A DNA stretch of 64,000 bases, from assembly GCA_018466975.1 (NCBI GenBank), contig CM031557.1:2542001-2606000 (forward strand), read 5' to 3'. Positions 10,539-21,460 of this stretch are shown here, piece by piece. The position numbers and the translations under genes were made by a program. Under the pieces are notes generated by a model. That model made no database searches and had not been told where the DNA came from. It was given only the letters and a program-made list of their open reading frames with translations. Position 1 is the stretch's first letter; each line of letters opens with the position of its first letter. Source of the stretch: Sparassis latifolia. Lineage: Eukaryota; Basidiomycota; Agaricomycetes; Polyporales; Sparassidaceae.

Positions 10539-13089
10539 CTACGCGTGGAACGTGATGCTCCAGACCCGCACGCACCCATCGGCGCCCGCGCTCGCAAGCT
10601 CACCATCCTTAAGCCAGAACACGGCACTGACACCCCCAGGCCCAGCATTCTTGATCGCGATGTTGCGCATCGGCTTCTGTACGCTCCACACGTAGACGTG
10701 CGTGTCGAGCGAGCCTGAGGCGCAGTGCTGGCCGTCGCTCGTCCACGCCAATGAATGTATACGCGCGGTGTGGAATGACCAGCGTGAGGTAATCGCCTAG
10801 TCAGGTGGTCAACATCGGAGGCGGTGAACGAGTGAGCGGTTACATACCTTCCGTTCCTTTACGTCAAACAGTACGATCTTCCCGCTCGAGTCGCCCGCAG
10901 CTAACAGCGATCCGTTGGGCGAGAACGCGAGTGCGCTCACGTTGCCCTTGTTCCCCTCCAGCGTTGCGGTCTCGCTGAGCGTCTTGCCGTCCCAGCCGTA
11001 CAGACGGACCTTCTGGTCCTGCAAACAGCGATTCAAGCCCAATAAATGTTCAACAGTGCAGGGCTGCCTCAGAACATGCGTACCTCGCCACCCACAGCGA
11101 TAACTGAGCCTGAGGCTGCAACCGAGCTAGGCGGGAACTTCGCTTGGAGCTCGAAAACCTTTTGGTTCGAACGGATAGCCTCGACGCTACTAGTCTCCGC
11201 GACGAAGACCGTGGAGTCGCCGGCCACCGCGACGGACTTGGGCTGTGAAGCGGTTGGGCTCGATGCCGGCCTGTACACCGTTCAACACGGGTCAGCGCAA
11301 TATGACGGGATTGAGGGCACGAGATACGCACACGAAGCTGCTGCTCCTGCTGTCGATTTCCCGCACGCAATCGTCGTACCCTACGGAGTAGACTTTGCCG
11401 TTGGCCGCAGCGGCTAGCCCTGCGACGTAGTTGGAGTGGCTCTGTCCTTCGACCGGCGAGTAAGACTCGGAGAAGGCGAATACCCGTCCGTCCGTTGTGC
11501 CGGCGAGGAACGTACCAGGGGCAGTCGATACCGCAGTATTAATGGCCTTCTGTGGTCCCTACAACAATATATGAATATAAGAATATTACAGTTGAATAAA
11601 ACAAATAACACTCACGTAGAGCACACGAGCAGGCTTGTCCTTGACGCGCTTGTCGAAGATGTTTAGGTTGCCCGAGATGGACAAAGAGACGATCTCGTCT
11701 CCACCTGTCCAGACATTTCCAACTTGCTGGTTGCTGACGCCCGACCCTAATGACCAACTGGATGTTGCCTTGCGAGTCTCGACATCCCCTGCATAGTCAG
11801 TTGGGTCATATCACACCAGACGCGTTGCAATTGAGCCAGGTGTCTGTTAAATATTTGCTGGGTACGCACAGAGCTTAACGGTACAATCCGCAGACGACGT
11901 TGAAAGCGATTTGCTATCTGGGCTCCAGCTACATGCCATCTAACTGCACCGTCAACGCCTTAACAATCGATAGCCATGGAAGCACTCACGATGCTGCCCG
12001 TGTGCGGGCTTTCCGTGAACTCACCGAGCGTCTCGCCCGTCTTCCCATCGTAGAGGAAGATCTTCGAGTCTGAGCCGACGCTAGCAAATTGATCCCCCGA
12101 CGGCGCATATTGCACATCTTGCACGAACTTCGTGTGCGTCTTGATGGTCTTATCGTATTTATAAGGCGCGCCTGAGAAACTGTTTAGAGAAAAATAAAAC
12201 AATGCAAGTATTTCAGTCACCTTGGTGGAAGACGATCGTAGCATCGTCCGAAGCGGTCGCGGCGCGGAATGGTCTCTGATGTCGTATCGCCACGGCGCTT
12301 ATGATCTGAGTTGAAAGCGTAACAAAGTTATTTACTGCCTTCCAATCTGTGCAAAAATCACAATTATACTTTAGAGTGCCCGATAATCTCTCCAGTTGAA
12401 GATCCTGTATCCATCATAAAGGCGTGACCAAACCTGAAGCACCAAAGTAAGATGTACTTGAGCAAGCTACAATTCAAGGTTGATGACCCACTTGTCTCTT
12501 CCATCGCCAACAGCTATGATCCGCTTGCTCTCTCCGTCCCAAGCCAGATCCTTCCTTCGCGCACGATGAGAAGTGACTCCTGAGATCAATCGGCGGTACA
12601 TACACGCGTCCGGAGATGACCTTGTACTCTCCCTTGAGCACTTGATCTTCGCCGACTACGTCCCACACCCGTACTGTACGACAAAACGCATCATCGCGTC
12701 AAGTCAAGCGTATCAGACTAAGCTTATGTGCACGAGCTCACCTGTGCCAGTGACGTCTGCAGATGCACAGTAGTACCCTGAAGGAGATATGCGAGCGACA
12801 GTGGTGTTTGGGACATGTCCTGCATAAGTCGTCGCGATCGCCGGATTCTATGCATGTACGCTCAACGGTGACCCCAACGATAAATCACCCTGGATTATTC
12901 AAACCTTCAAGTCGCGAATCTACGGACATTCGTGAGATTTCAAATATAGCTGAGGATTAACCGAGGTTTTACAATAACAGTCCTTCCATTCGTATAGACG
13001 ATCTTGTCCTCGCTCGCACTGAGTTTCGTGGACTCTCCGCGCGCGGTCGTCGGGTTGCACGGGTATACGTCTCCCTTCTTGAACGACAT
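10539..13089 (-). CDS. AIP1: Actin-interacting protein 1 (AIP1/WDR1), WD40 protein
   Basis: AIP1 promotes cofilin-dependent actin filament disassembly in cortical patches. The start at 13089 gives MSFKKGDVYPCNPTTARGES followed by DKIVYTNGRTVIV, the fungal AIP1 N-terminus. At least nine exons follow with repeated WD motifs: PNTTVARISPSGYYCASAD, VRVWDVVGEDQ, RIIAVGDGRDK, TKFVQDVQYAPSGDQFASV, SDSKIFLYDGKTGE, DCTVKLWDVETRK, QVGNVWTGGDEIVSLS, KVYSVGYDDCVREID, GNKGNVSALAFSPNGSLLA, AWTSDGQHCASGSLDTHVYV and GADGCVRVWS near the stop at 10539. Two seven-bladed propellers are expected for the family. An in-frame codon further upstream would add residues not seen in AIP1 N-termini. Confidence 0.88.
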
Positions 13090-13487
13090 ATCTTTCAATT
13101 TCAAATATTCAGTCCTTGGGCAATGTAATTGTGAAGCAAAAGGGAAGGTAATCGATGTTATAAAGTCCAAGCGCAGTTGCTCCGCTGCGTATCTCATCTT
13201 AGATATCCCGATCTACGGAACGATCATGTGACTCTCCGACGCGTCGCGTCGATCGAAATTATTGCCGGCGCGCGGGGTCGCAGTCCTCTGTTTCACCCTC
13301 AACGCTGCATCCACGATGCAAGGTACAGCGAAAACAGAATATAAGCACTTGGTTAAGTTTAAATAGATATGGCGTTAGCAATAATACGTCAAAGTCGTCG
13401 ATCATCCACTATGCAAACTATAGGAAAAAAACAGCATATAAGTACAATGGCTGAGATGGAGATATTGTCAGTAAATCGTCAGAACCA
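13090..13487. other. Spacer between AIP1 promoter and Mad3 3' end
   Basis: Both neighbours are on the minus strand, so this holds the AIP1 promoter and the Mad3 3' UTR. It is AT-rich around 13320-13450. No coding sequence is supported. Confidence 0.5.
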
Positions 13488-15285
13488 TCAATCCTGATCT
13501 GCAACTGGCTTCTCGTCAGCACTATAATTCTTGAACGGATCCTTCCGCAACGCCTCGGCCTCAGTCGAGGTAGGGGCTTCTCGCCGCGCTCCGACTGCCT
13601 TGACCTTCATCACAGTGCTTAAAGCAGTGGAAGTTGATGAGGTGGAAGAGGGAACAGGCGACTGATATTACAGAAGGATCAGTAACGAGAGGTTCAAAAA
13701 AGTACAGAACAGCGTACCTCTTCGTCGCGAAACGGCGTAAACTTCGACGGCGAGGACGTCTGCTTACCCTGATCCCTATCCTCGTCACGGAAGACGGTGA
13801 TAGAGCTCTTTCCCTTCTCATGTTTCTTCGTCGAAGATACCTGTTCGCCCGTGTCCCCTTCTTTGTCGCGGTAAACAGAAGTAGAAATCTTTGCCTTCTC
13901 ATGTTTCTCTGCCGTAGCAGCCTGCGTAACCTCAACCTCGACCTCGTCACAAAAGACAGTAATAGCGCCTTTTATCTTATCGCGATTCTGAGTCGAAGGA
14001 CCCTGCGTGCCGTCGACCTCATCCTCGTCACGGAAGATCATACTAGAACTCATTTCGCATTTCTTTGAAGAGGAAGACGGCTGGCTCTTCTTCTCGTCTT
14101 CGTCGCGGAAAACAGTGATAGAGCTCTTTGCCTTCTCATGCTTCCGTGTCGCGGGCACAGGCGGCGGCGGCATTTCTTGAGCATCAGCTGCTTGATCGGG
14201 ATCGGGATCTCTGTAGACAGCCATCCTCGGTGCAGCAGCAGCAACAGTCCGCTGGGGTCGTCCTGGCTGGCGCAGAGTCGTCCCTGCAGCCTTCTTAACT
14301 TCAGGAATATTTTCTTTGATGCGTGATTTACGCGTACCCAACTCTGGCCAAGAAGTTTCGGCCAGAGTTGGGTCGTTTTCAGGCGACCCAGAGGGATCGA
14401 GGAAGATTTCCAAGCGCGCATTGGAATGTGGCGCGACTGCTGAAGGAGGTGTGGTAAATACATCCCCTGTGACGGACGCGTTCCTCGTCGCGGAGCGTGT
14501 TTGGTGACGAGACGTGGATGGGGTAGAGGTGGCTGTCTCTGCCAAGACACTCCGCTTTGTCGATGTCGACGACGTGAGCGGTGGTGCAGGTTCGGACACA
14601 GGAGCAGGATGAGTAAAGGAAGCCATCATCCTCTTCTGAAAATCACGATGTTTACTTTCAAGTCGCTCGGCCGGCGAGGCTTTCCGAGCAATACCGAGCA
14701 GGTACGTCTCGTCTGCTTCGTTTCGCCTACGATCATCGTAAGTGAGAGCGTACAAGACAGTTGGACGGCCACTAACCTCCCTGCTCGCTCCAAGACATTC
14801 GCAAATTCCTCGTACAACAATGCGTGACTTGTTCCTATCTCATTCACCAACAGGAACTTGAAGATGACCGCGGGCTTCTCGACATAGCTGGCGTAGAGTA
14901 CCCACAGCTTCAAATATCTCATGTCACCCCTCCATATGCCTCCTCTGTTGTCCTTCAAAACTCTGGTTGCTTCCTCGAGCAGCTCTAATAGACCGGATTC
15001 GGCGCTGTGGCCTTGTGGGTAGTTCTCCACGGTCCAGTATACGAATCGGCAGTACGCCTCAAGAGGATCATCGTCTTCGTCCTCAAGAGCGACTTCCACG
15101 TTGATCCGGAGACGATTACGAGTAGAGGCGAGCCGACTTTCGCGCTGTGCGTGCGGAGTAGACAAGATAGCAGAGAGAGCTGTCACTCGACGCCCAGCAG
15201 CGAGCGGCTGGATGTTCTCCTTAGCCGCCTCGAGGACGTCGCAGTCGACGATGACAGGCTCATTATCGTCGAATACATCGGACAT
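13488..15285 (-). CDS. MAD3: Spindle assembly checkpoint protein Mad3 (BubR1-like, no kinase)
   Basis: Mad3 is part of the mitotic checkpoint complex that inhibits APC/C-Cdc20. Three exons (14777-15285, 13718-14726, 13488-13661; introns of 50 and 56 bp) give 563 residues. The N-terminus has the first KEN box (AAKENIQPLAAGRR) and the Mad3/Bub1 homology TPR region: DPLEAYCRFVYWTVENYP, DMRYLKLWVLYASYVEKP, then YLLGIARKASPAERL and FQKRM. A second KEN box (RIKENIPE) is at 14309-14317. The C-terminal half is low in complexity and contains eight ABBA-like motifs (LEIFLD, MAVYRD, ITVFRD, SMIFRD, ITVFCD, TSVYRD, ITVFRD, FTPFRD), five of them in a tandem repeat of about 27 residues. The protein ends shortly after KDPFKNYSADEK; there is no kinase domain, so it is Mad3 rather than Bub1. 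Confidence 0.93.
13724..14137 (-). repeat. Tandem ~81-bp coding repeat with ABBA-like FRD motifs in MAD3
   Basis: Units follow the pattern KHEKAKSSITVFRDEDE with a Ser/Thr/Gln-rich tail. Cores start at about 14119, 14044, 13963, 13882 and 13801, that is 25-27 residues apart, with a last shorter unit (FTPFRD) ending at 13724. Two further related motifs lie upstream of the array at 14396-14413 and 14207-14224. Confidence 0.85.
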
Positions 15286-15698
15286 GGTGGCCTAAGCTCA
15301 GGTTAACGCGCGGATTCCAGGGTGTATAAAGAGATCGTAGTTGAACGACGCAAGATAAAGGATAAGCTATTCTGAATACTTTTGCCATCTAAGTGGTATT
15401 TAACTACCTAATCTGGAGCCAGCGGCCCGCACGCCACTTGGACCCACTGAGGTTCGGCGCTCATGTGGTATGCGTGTGGTATAATTCTCTGGGATGCATC
15501 AAATACGCCAGTGCTCATGTGGACCGGCACCGTTTTCCGCCCTGGCAAGCCGTAGTGTAGTGCAATCTTGCCGGGATACGGGTGGTCAACTGACTGGTAG
15601 TTGGCGTAGAGGGTGACCCCCGCTTTAAAGTATCCGTATTGGGCGGGGGAACACCGGGCGCCCCTTCTCCTGCTTCTTCTCTCGAATCTCGAATCGCA
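15286..15698. promoter_or_regulatory. Divergent promoter region, MAD3 / MFS permease
   Basis: This 413-bp gap lies between two divergent starts. Open frames here on both strands only extend antisense into the neighbours. I see no recognisable regulatory motif that I can name with confidence. Confidence 0.45.
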
Positions 15699-17911
15699 AT
15701 GTCGACCGCCCGCGAAAAATCCGATTCTATCGATGAGAAAATTGAGGATCGCGAGCAAATTATCACTGTGCAACCTTCTCTCGAAGAGAAGAGGTTGGTG
15801 AGGAGATTCGATGCCCGTATCATGCCTATCGCCTGTATCTTGTATCTCTTCGCCTGTGAGTGTCGTCTTCAGTACGGGGCAGACACCGCTAGCACCAGTG
15901 AATTGAGGAAATATATCTAGATTTGGACAGGACGAACCTTGGAAATGCCCGCTTGCAAGGACTGCCCAAGGATGTCCTCCACGGCGATCGCACTGGTGTG
16001 TTATTCGACTGGGTTAACTCAGCATTTTTCTTCTCATATGTCGGTGCCCTCTTTCCCTCATCGACGATCCCGTTTTGCTCACTGACGATGTTCCTCCAGA
16101 TTCTGTGTCAGGTCCCGGCCACGATTGTCTCTAAGCTCTGCCCTCCCCGCCTGTGGCTGGGATGCTCGGCTATCGGATGGGGCATCTGCTCGACGCTGAT
16201 GGTCAACATATTTCCTCCCCATAAGTCGTGGGTAATTACTCATATCCTCCACTCGTCAGGCATCCGGTTATAATTTCGGCGGCCTCGTCGTTGCGCGAGT
16301 TTTCCTCGGTGTCTTCGAGTCAGGCTTTGGCCCTGGCATTCCCCTCTATATGTGTTCGTGTCATTGGTCTCTTCTTGCTTGTCTTTTGATAGCGGATGAT
16401 TGCAGCGTTCTTCTATACCAAAGAAGAGATGGGCATGCGCATGGCGTACTGGTTCGGTTTCGCCGCTGTGGCAGGGGCTTTCGGTGGAATAATTGCATTT
16501 GCCGTGCAGCATGCACATACTGCTATTGCAGATTGGCGACTCTTGTTTATCATAGAGGGGTCTCCGACTATCGTGCTTGGGCTGTTGGCATTGTTCGTCC
16601 TACCTAACCGTCCGGAAGAAACGACGATATTAAATGAACGAGAACGAGAACTTGCTCTGGAACGGGCGAACAGAGGATTGGCAGCGGACACCGGAAGGAT
16701 GATCAACAAAAGTGTGTATCTCGATCTGTTATGTCATTTGACATATGAGATTGCTTACGTAATTGTCAAGAACATATCTTCGCGGCCTTCAAGGACTGGA
16801 GGGTGAGGCTATATGATCGGGCTGGTCTCCGTCATTTGTGGTGATCTTATTTACTTTCGTTTTACCAGATCTATGCCGTTGGAGTGATCTACTTCGGTGC
16901 GAACTGCGCTCTGGCCTCGATTTCTGCGTTCTTGCCCACCATTATCACTACTTTCGGCTACAGTAAGTGCTCACTTGAATTTCGAATTTCTAAATTCTTA
17001 CCCGAATCATCTCAGCGAATGCGCGTGCACAGCTGCTTACCGTGCCGCCGTATGCAGTAGCAGCGGTATTTCTGTGCCTGAACTCGTACTGCTCAGATAG
17101 GCTACAGAGCCGCGGACCCTTTGTAGTAGGCGTGAGCGCCCTCGGTGGCATTGGTTACATGTGCGCAAAATTCGCTTCACCTTACTGGATCTCGCCCTTA
17201 TCTCCTGATTCGCAGCCTGCTGCTCACGGTGCCTCATAACAACCACGTCCGCTATTTCGCGACATTCTGTATTACCAGTGGAACGTACACAACTATCGGA
17301 GTCGTTATCGCATGGTGTACGATTGCACGACGTGTTTGACGCCTAATGGAAACTAACCCATTCAACAGTCACGCATAACCTGGGCTCTGAGACAAAGAAA
17401 GCAACTGGCATCCCCATGTACATGGCTATCGGCCAGTGTGGCAGCGTCCTGGGATCTCACATTTATCCGTCTACAGAAGGCCCACGTTACATGTGAGCCT
17501 CGATCTCGCTGTTTTCGTTTCGATATCTGAGCAGTACTTACCCCGTTCTTGGATGAATCAGTAAGGGGTTTGCCGGTGAGTTAGGTTAGGACTTTACTGT
17601 TTCAGGTTTACGAACATGTACCTTATAGTGACTTGTGCTCTCCTGTTCCTCTCTGCCACCATTGCAATCGGTCTTACCGTAAGTGACCCTACTCCCCTCA
17701 GGAAAAGCAACACCGTTGACTCGTTCGCCGCATCGCTCAGACCTACTTCCGGGTGGAGAATGCACGGAGAGACCGGAAATATGGCAAACCAATCCCGGAT
17801 GAGACCGTGGATACGTTGGAGCTGGCTGATCTTGTATGGCATCTCCTTTCATCCGTGCGCATGACTCTGACCCTGTCTCTTCAGACACCTAACTTCCGTT
17901 ATGTTCCATAA
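15699..17911 (+). CDS. MFS permease, Dal5/Tna1-like (anion:cation symporter family)
   Basis: A 12-helix transporter related to fungal allantoate, nicotinate and other organic-anion permeases; the substrate cannot be assigned. The start at 15699 gives MSTAREKSDSIDEKIED and a cytosolic tail, then RRFDARIMPIACILYLFA and YLDRTNLGNARLQGL, the family signature of helix 1 and the first loop. Later exons read LCQVPATIVSKLCPPRLWLG, NFGGLVVARVFLGVFESGFG, FYTKEEMGMRMAYWFGFAAV, DWRLLFIIEGSPTIVLGL, FVLPNRPEETTILNERE, IYAVGVIYFGANCALASISA, HNLGSETKKATGIPMYMAIG, GSVLGSHIYP, and a C-terminal TYFRVENARRDRKYGKP. The last exon ends NFRYVP with the stop at 17909-17911. About ten short introns are needed. Confidence 0.85.
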
Positions 17912-18739
17912 TCACAATGAAAGATAATAGTGAAATGGTTTTAAGCGGCACACTGTCTAGGGAACTCTTGCGAAGGCTTCGGATGAAATGTTTCTTGAAG
18001 AAGATATATCCTGCAGTGAATAGTTGTATGTTACAATCTTGTACTTTTACGCCCATCGTGCTGGAGAAAAATACAGTAGATCATCGCAGTCCTTGCGATC
18101 ATCAGAATTGGGAATGCCGAGGAATGTGACAAATTCCATGCTTTTCCTGCGGAGTGCAACACGCTTCATCAAAGATGTCATAGTAACCTGAGGCCCTCTA
18201 GTAGAGGACAATAGAATCTCCAAACCGGCACAAATAGCTCGGGCAAGCTCATAGGGTCTCTCCAGAACATTTGAAGCATATTCTGCCTTAAATTCTGGAA
18301 GTAATGAAGTGAACGTACTAATGGCCTGCGTACCGTTTCGTTCCCGGGCAGCTCTACTACCGTTTCTCCCAAATGCGACAAGAGACAACTGGATTTAACA
18401 TCCTCAGACTATCTGCCTCTTGTCAAGGCAATCCTCCATTTCTCTGCCTTATGCCACCATATGCAGGTCTATGTCATCTAGGGAACTATCTGTGACTTTG
18501 TGGACATTGGGCCCGGGCCTCGCAATTTGTATCACGACATTTTTCTTACATTGACTGTGGAATCTTGTCCCGCATACCTTCAGGATACACTCAGCGACAC
18601 GTCGGGAGGCAGGATCATTGAGACTGTCATCAAGACAGCGGGGCAAGCCACATACGACTCGCGTAGACTAGCAATGAGTTGACAATATGCAGATCTCCGA
18701 TTTGAATGACACAACGAAACCATTTTGCTCGAGAAACAT
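17912..18739. other. Intergenic between MFS permease and P450
   Basis: These are convergent 3' flanks. Short open frames occur (for example minus 18047-18388), without recognisable domains or splice continuity. No gene is supported. Confidence 0.45.
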
Positions 18740-20875
18740 TCAGCGACATTTACTTCCGTGTCCATAGCCCGATATCAACCTCTCCGCATCAGCTGATCGA
18801 GGGGCGACACGACAATCGAGTGTCTTGGGATGACTAGTAATCTCGCTTAGCTGCGCCCGATGAGACCGGTATATACTAATGTTTCATACCTGATCATACC
18901 GGTTGTATAGTCTTCATTCGGTTCAATCAGCATACCACGAGGATCGACGGCCTTCGATACATCAAACACCGCGAGAATCCTTGCTATGATGATGAAGAGA
19001 GAGGTATCCGCGAGACCTTGGCCTGGACAGACTCTGACAGTGAGGTGGAGACATAAGCCACCATCATCAAAACAACGGAACGCTGACGTGCTCCTAACCT
19101 TCTTCCGTAGCCAAAAGTAAACTTCGTCGGTTCTGGGTTAATACCATCTGAATTGTTGGCGAGATACCTCTCTGGCATGAATTTGAATGGATCGGGATAT
19201 CTCACTGGGTCATGTAAGATTGCCCTGACTTACGCGTCAGTACACACAAAATGACAGAGATAGATCCTGTACCAGTTATTAGCGAATACAATGGATCCTG
19301 CAGGAAGAAGGTAGCCGTCTATAACATCGTCCCGTATCAATCTGTGCGGAAGGGCTGGTAGCAACGGACTATAAGTTGGCTGAATCTCGTTGCAACCGAA
19401 GAGAGTATTACCGAGGGGAGCTACTGGATTCCAACGATGTACTTCGTTGAGCAGCGCCTCCACATAGGGCAAGTTTGGGCGGTCGACAAACCCTGGCAGG
19501 CGACTCGGACCCACCACTTGGTGTATTTCGGCTTGGGCAGTCCGTTGGACGTCGGGGTACAGCGACATGGCGAGGAAAAATGACTCGAGGGCAGAAACGC
19601 TCTGGACGACTCATGTGAAGTGAGTGCAGTGCGCAAGACTGGCTTACTTACGGTGTCGGCGCCCGCTGTGCAAGGTATGAGATGACAGTGATCTCGGCTT
19701 AGAACGACAACACGCACCGGAATAGAACGAGGTCGATGCCCATCGGAGTACAATGTCATCTTCATCGCGAAGACGAGGGTTCTCTTCCAGGATAGTCGTC
19801 GTGAACGAAGGGGCAGCTGTACCTTCAGCCTAGAATAGCGATAGTGTCATTAGTCTCTTTTTGCGGAGGTTAGAATGTGACAGACCACTTGTGCCTTGAC
19901 AGACTCATACGCCTCGTCCCGCAAGCGCTCCGTCGTCCGGCGCCATTGGTTCGCCTGTGTCTTGAAGCACACGCCAGGTAACCAGTCCGGAACGTATCGT
20001 ACTGGACATCAAGAATGAAATGGCACATTTATGGCCCAGACAAACCACTTACAAATAGGTAAAACATCGACAAGATACGCGCCAGGGATAGTGGATAACG
20101 CAAATTCGTGGTTCGCCTGCTCAGCCAGCTGGACTAGTGGGTCGTTCATGTCCAGCACAGTGTATCCGTGAGATATTTGGAAGACGATGGCGGCTATTAC
20201 CCTGAGAAAACGGTCAGAAAATTTGCACAGTCGCATCCAAACTTTTACGCGCCACCGGAGCTGTGATCGCAGCTGTGCCTGGGAGTTCATGATTCTCATG
20301 AGGAGTTCTCGAGATTTCTGCTCCTGTACGGGATATAGCTCAGATGCTTTGCGAGGGCTCAGAACACTCCCGGTGGACATCATCCTGCGGTACTCTCTGT
20401 GGCGACTGCCATAGGGGCACAGTGGTACGGAGTCCACATATCCGACCCTAGTCGTAAAATTGGTGAGGGAACGAATAGATATCAATGACCAACATACAAG
20501 TCACCAGCCATAGGCAGACTGGGTCGGTCAGAATATATAGCACCTCTCCTGTCGAACAGCTCGTAGATGATTTCCGGAGAGCTGAGGATAACAGAGGATT
20601 GACCTAGCAATGAGATGTGTACTATATCACCTAAAACACATGCCGGTCGACTCTCAATGCAATTAAGAGGAGATTCACCGCTTACCATATTTCTTCGCCC
20701 AGTCGGCGAACGTGAGCCAGATAGGACGATCAGCAGGGATATCTAACACATTGCCGATGACAGGCAACCCAGGCGGTCCCGGAGGGAGGGAAGAAATATC
20801 ACGACGCAAGAATTTGAGTGATACGACATATATGGCACCAAGTACCAGGCAAGCGATGAGAAAAAGATAAGACAT
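18740..20875 (-). CDS. Cytochrome P450 monooxygenase
   Basis: A membrane-anchored haem monooxygenase of the ER; the substrate is unknown. The start at 20875 gives a hydrophobic anchor (MSYLFLIACLVLGAIYVVSL) and the proline-rich hinge LPPGPPGLPVIGNVL. Later exons show GAIYSDRPSLPMAGDL, CPYGSRHREYRRMM, the I-helix AGADT, SLYPDVQRTAQAEIHQVVG, the K-helix ExxR in LNEVHRWNPVAPL, LIRDDVIDGYLLPAGSI, the PER motif FKFMPERYL, and the haem loop FGYGRRVCPGQGLADTS. The haem motif is split by an intron between GRR and VCPG. The C-terminus carries HPKTLDCRVAPRS before the TGA at 18740-18742. More than ten introns are present. Family rank (CYP number) cannot be set by eye. Confidence 0.9.
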
Positions 20876-21460
20876 GGCGCCGGGATACAAACAGCAGTAA
20901 AGGCTTCCGACCGACAGGGAAACCAAGAAGAACAGTGGATGGGTACAGAAAGTTCAGTAGCAGTAGCAAGCCAGCTGCAAGCAGTGATAAGATGGGAAGC
21001 AGACGTGCAACAGTTGCCCATATAACTGTGCCGAGGCCTTCGACCGAAACGCTCCGCGTGGACGGAACTGCGAAGCGCGGAAAGGACATAGGACGAAGTA
21101 TGCGTGTTCTCAACTTATTAATATCAAACTTTGTGTGTGCATGTCCAGCACAATCACACTGGCATCACGTTGTCTTCATGTCGACTTCCAAAGCTGGGCA
21201 AGACATCGCATTTCTAGAGATCAATGGTGTATTCGCCGAGAAAGAGAGACGCGAGAATTTCATGACGACCGCCAGCGATGCGACTGATATTCTACTCGCG
21301 GCGAAAGGGGAATGGAGGAGGAAGGAAAATCCTTATTCGCGTCGGACGCCATCACGTGACCATCGTGCGCGCGTTCTCAGCGTGAATCATCTCAGCCACT
21401 TTTGGCTACTGCCAGTGGCCACTGAGTCCTATTGTTTTCTTGTCTTCTTGGATCCCTCAT
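20876..21460. promoter_or_regulatory. Divergent promoter region, P450 / RAD52
   Basis: This 585-bp gap lies between divergent genes. It contains a palindromic TCACGTGA at 21352-21359 (E-box, bHLH type) about 100 bp from the RAD52 start. No coding sequence is supported. Confidence 0.5.

Noticed and set aside
13561..13950. Arg-rich minus ORF over the Mad3 3' part
   Set aside because: Out-of-frame shadow of the Mad3 repeat exon; the Mad3 frame with KEN and TPR motifs explains the region.
15699..20875. MFS permease and P450 as a metabolic cluster with the terpene synthase
   Set aside because: The terpene synthase is almost 40 kb away with many housekeeping genes between; the permease is of the Dal5/Tna1 nutrient type.
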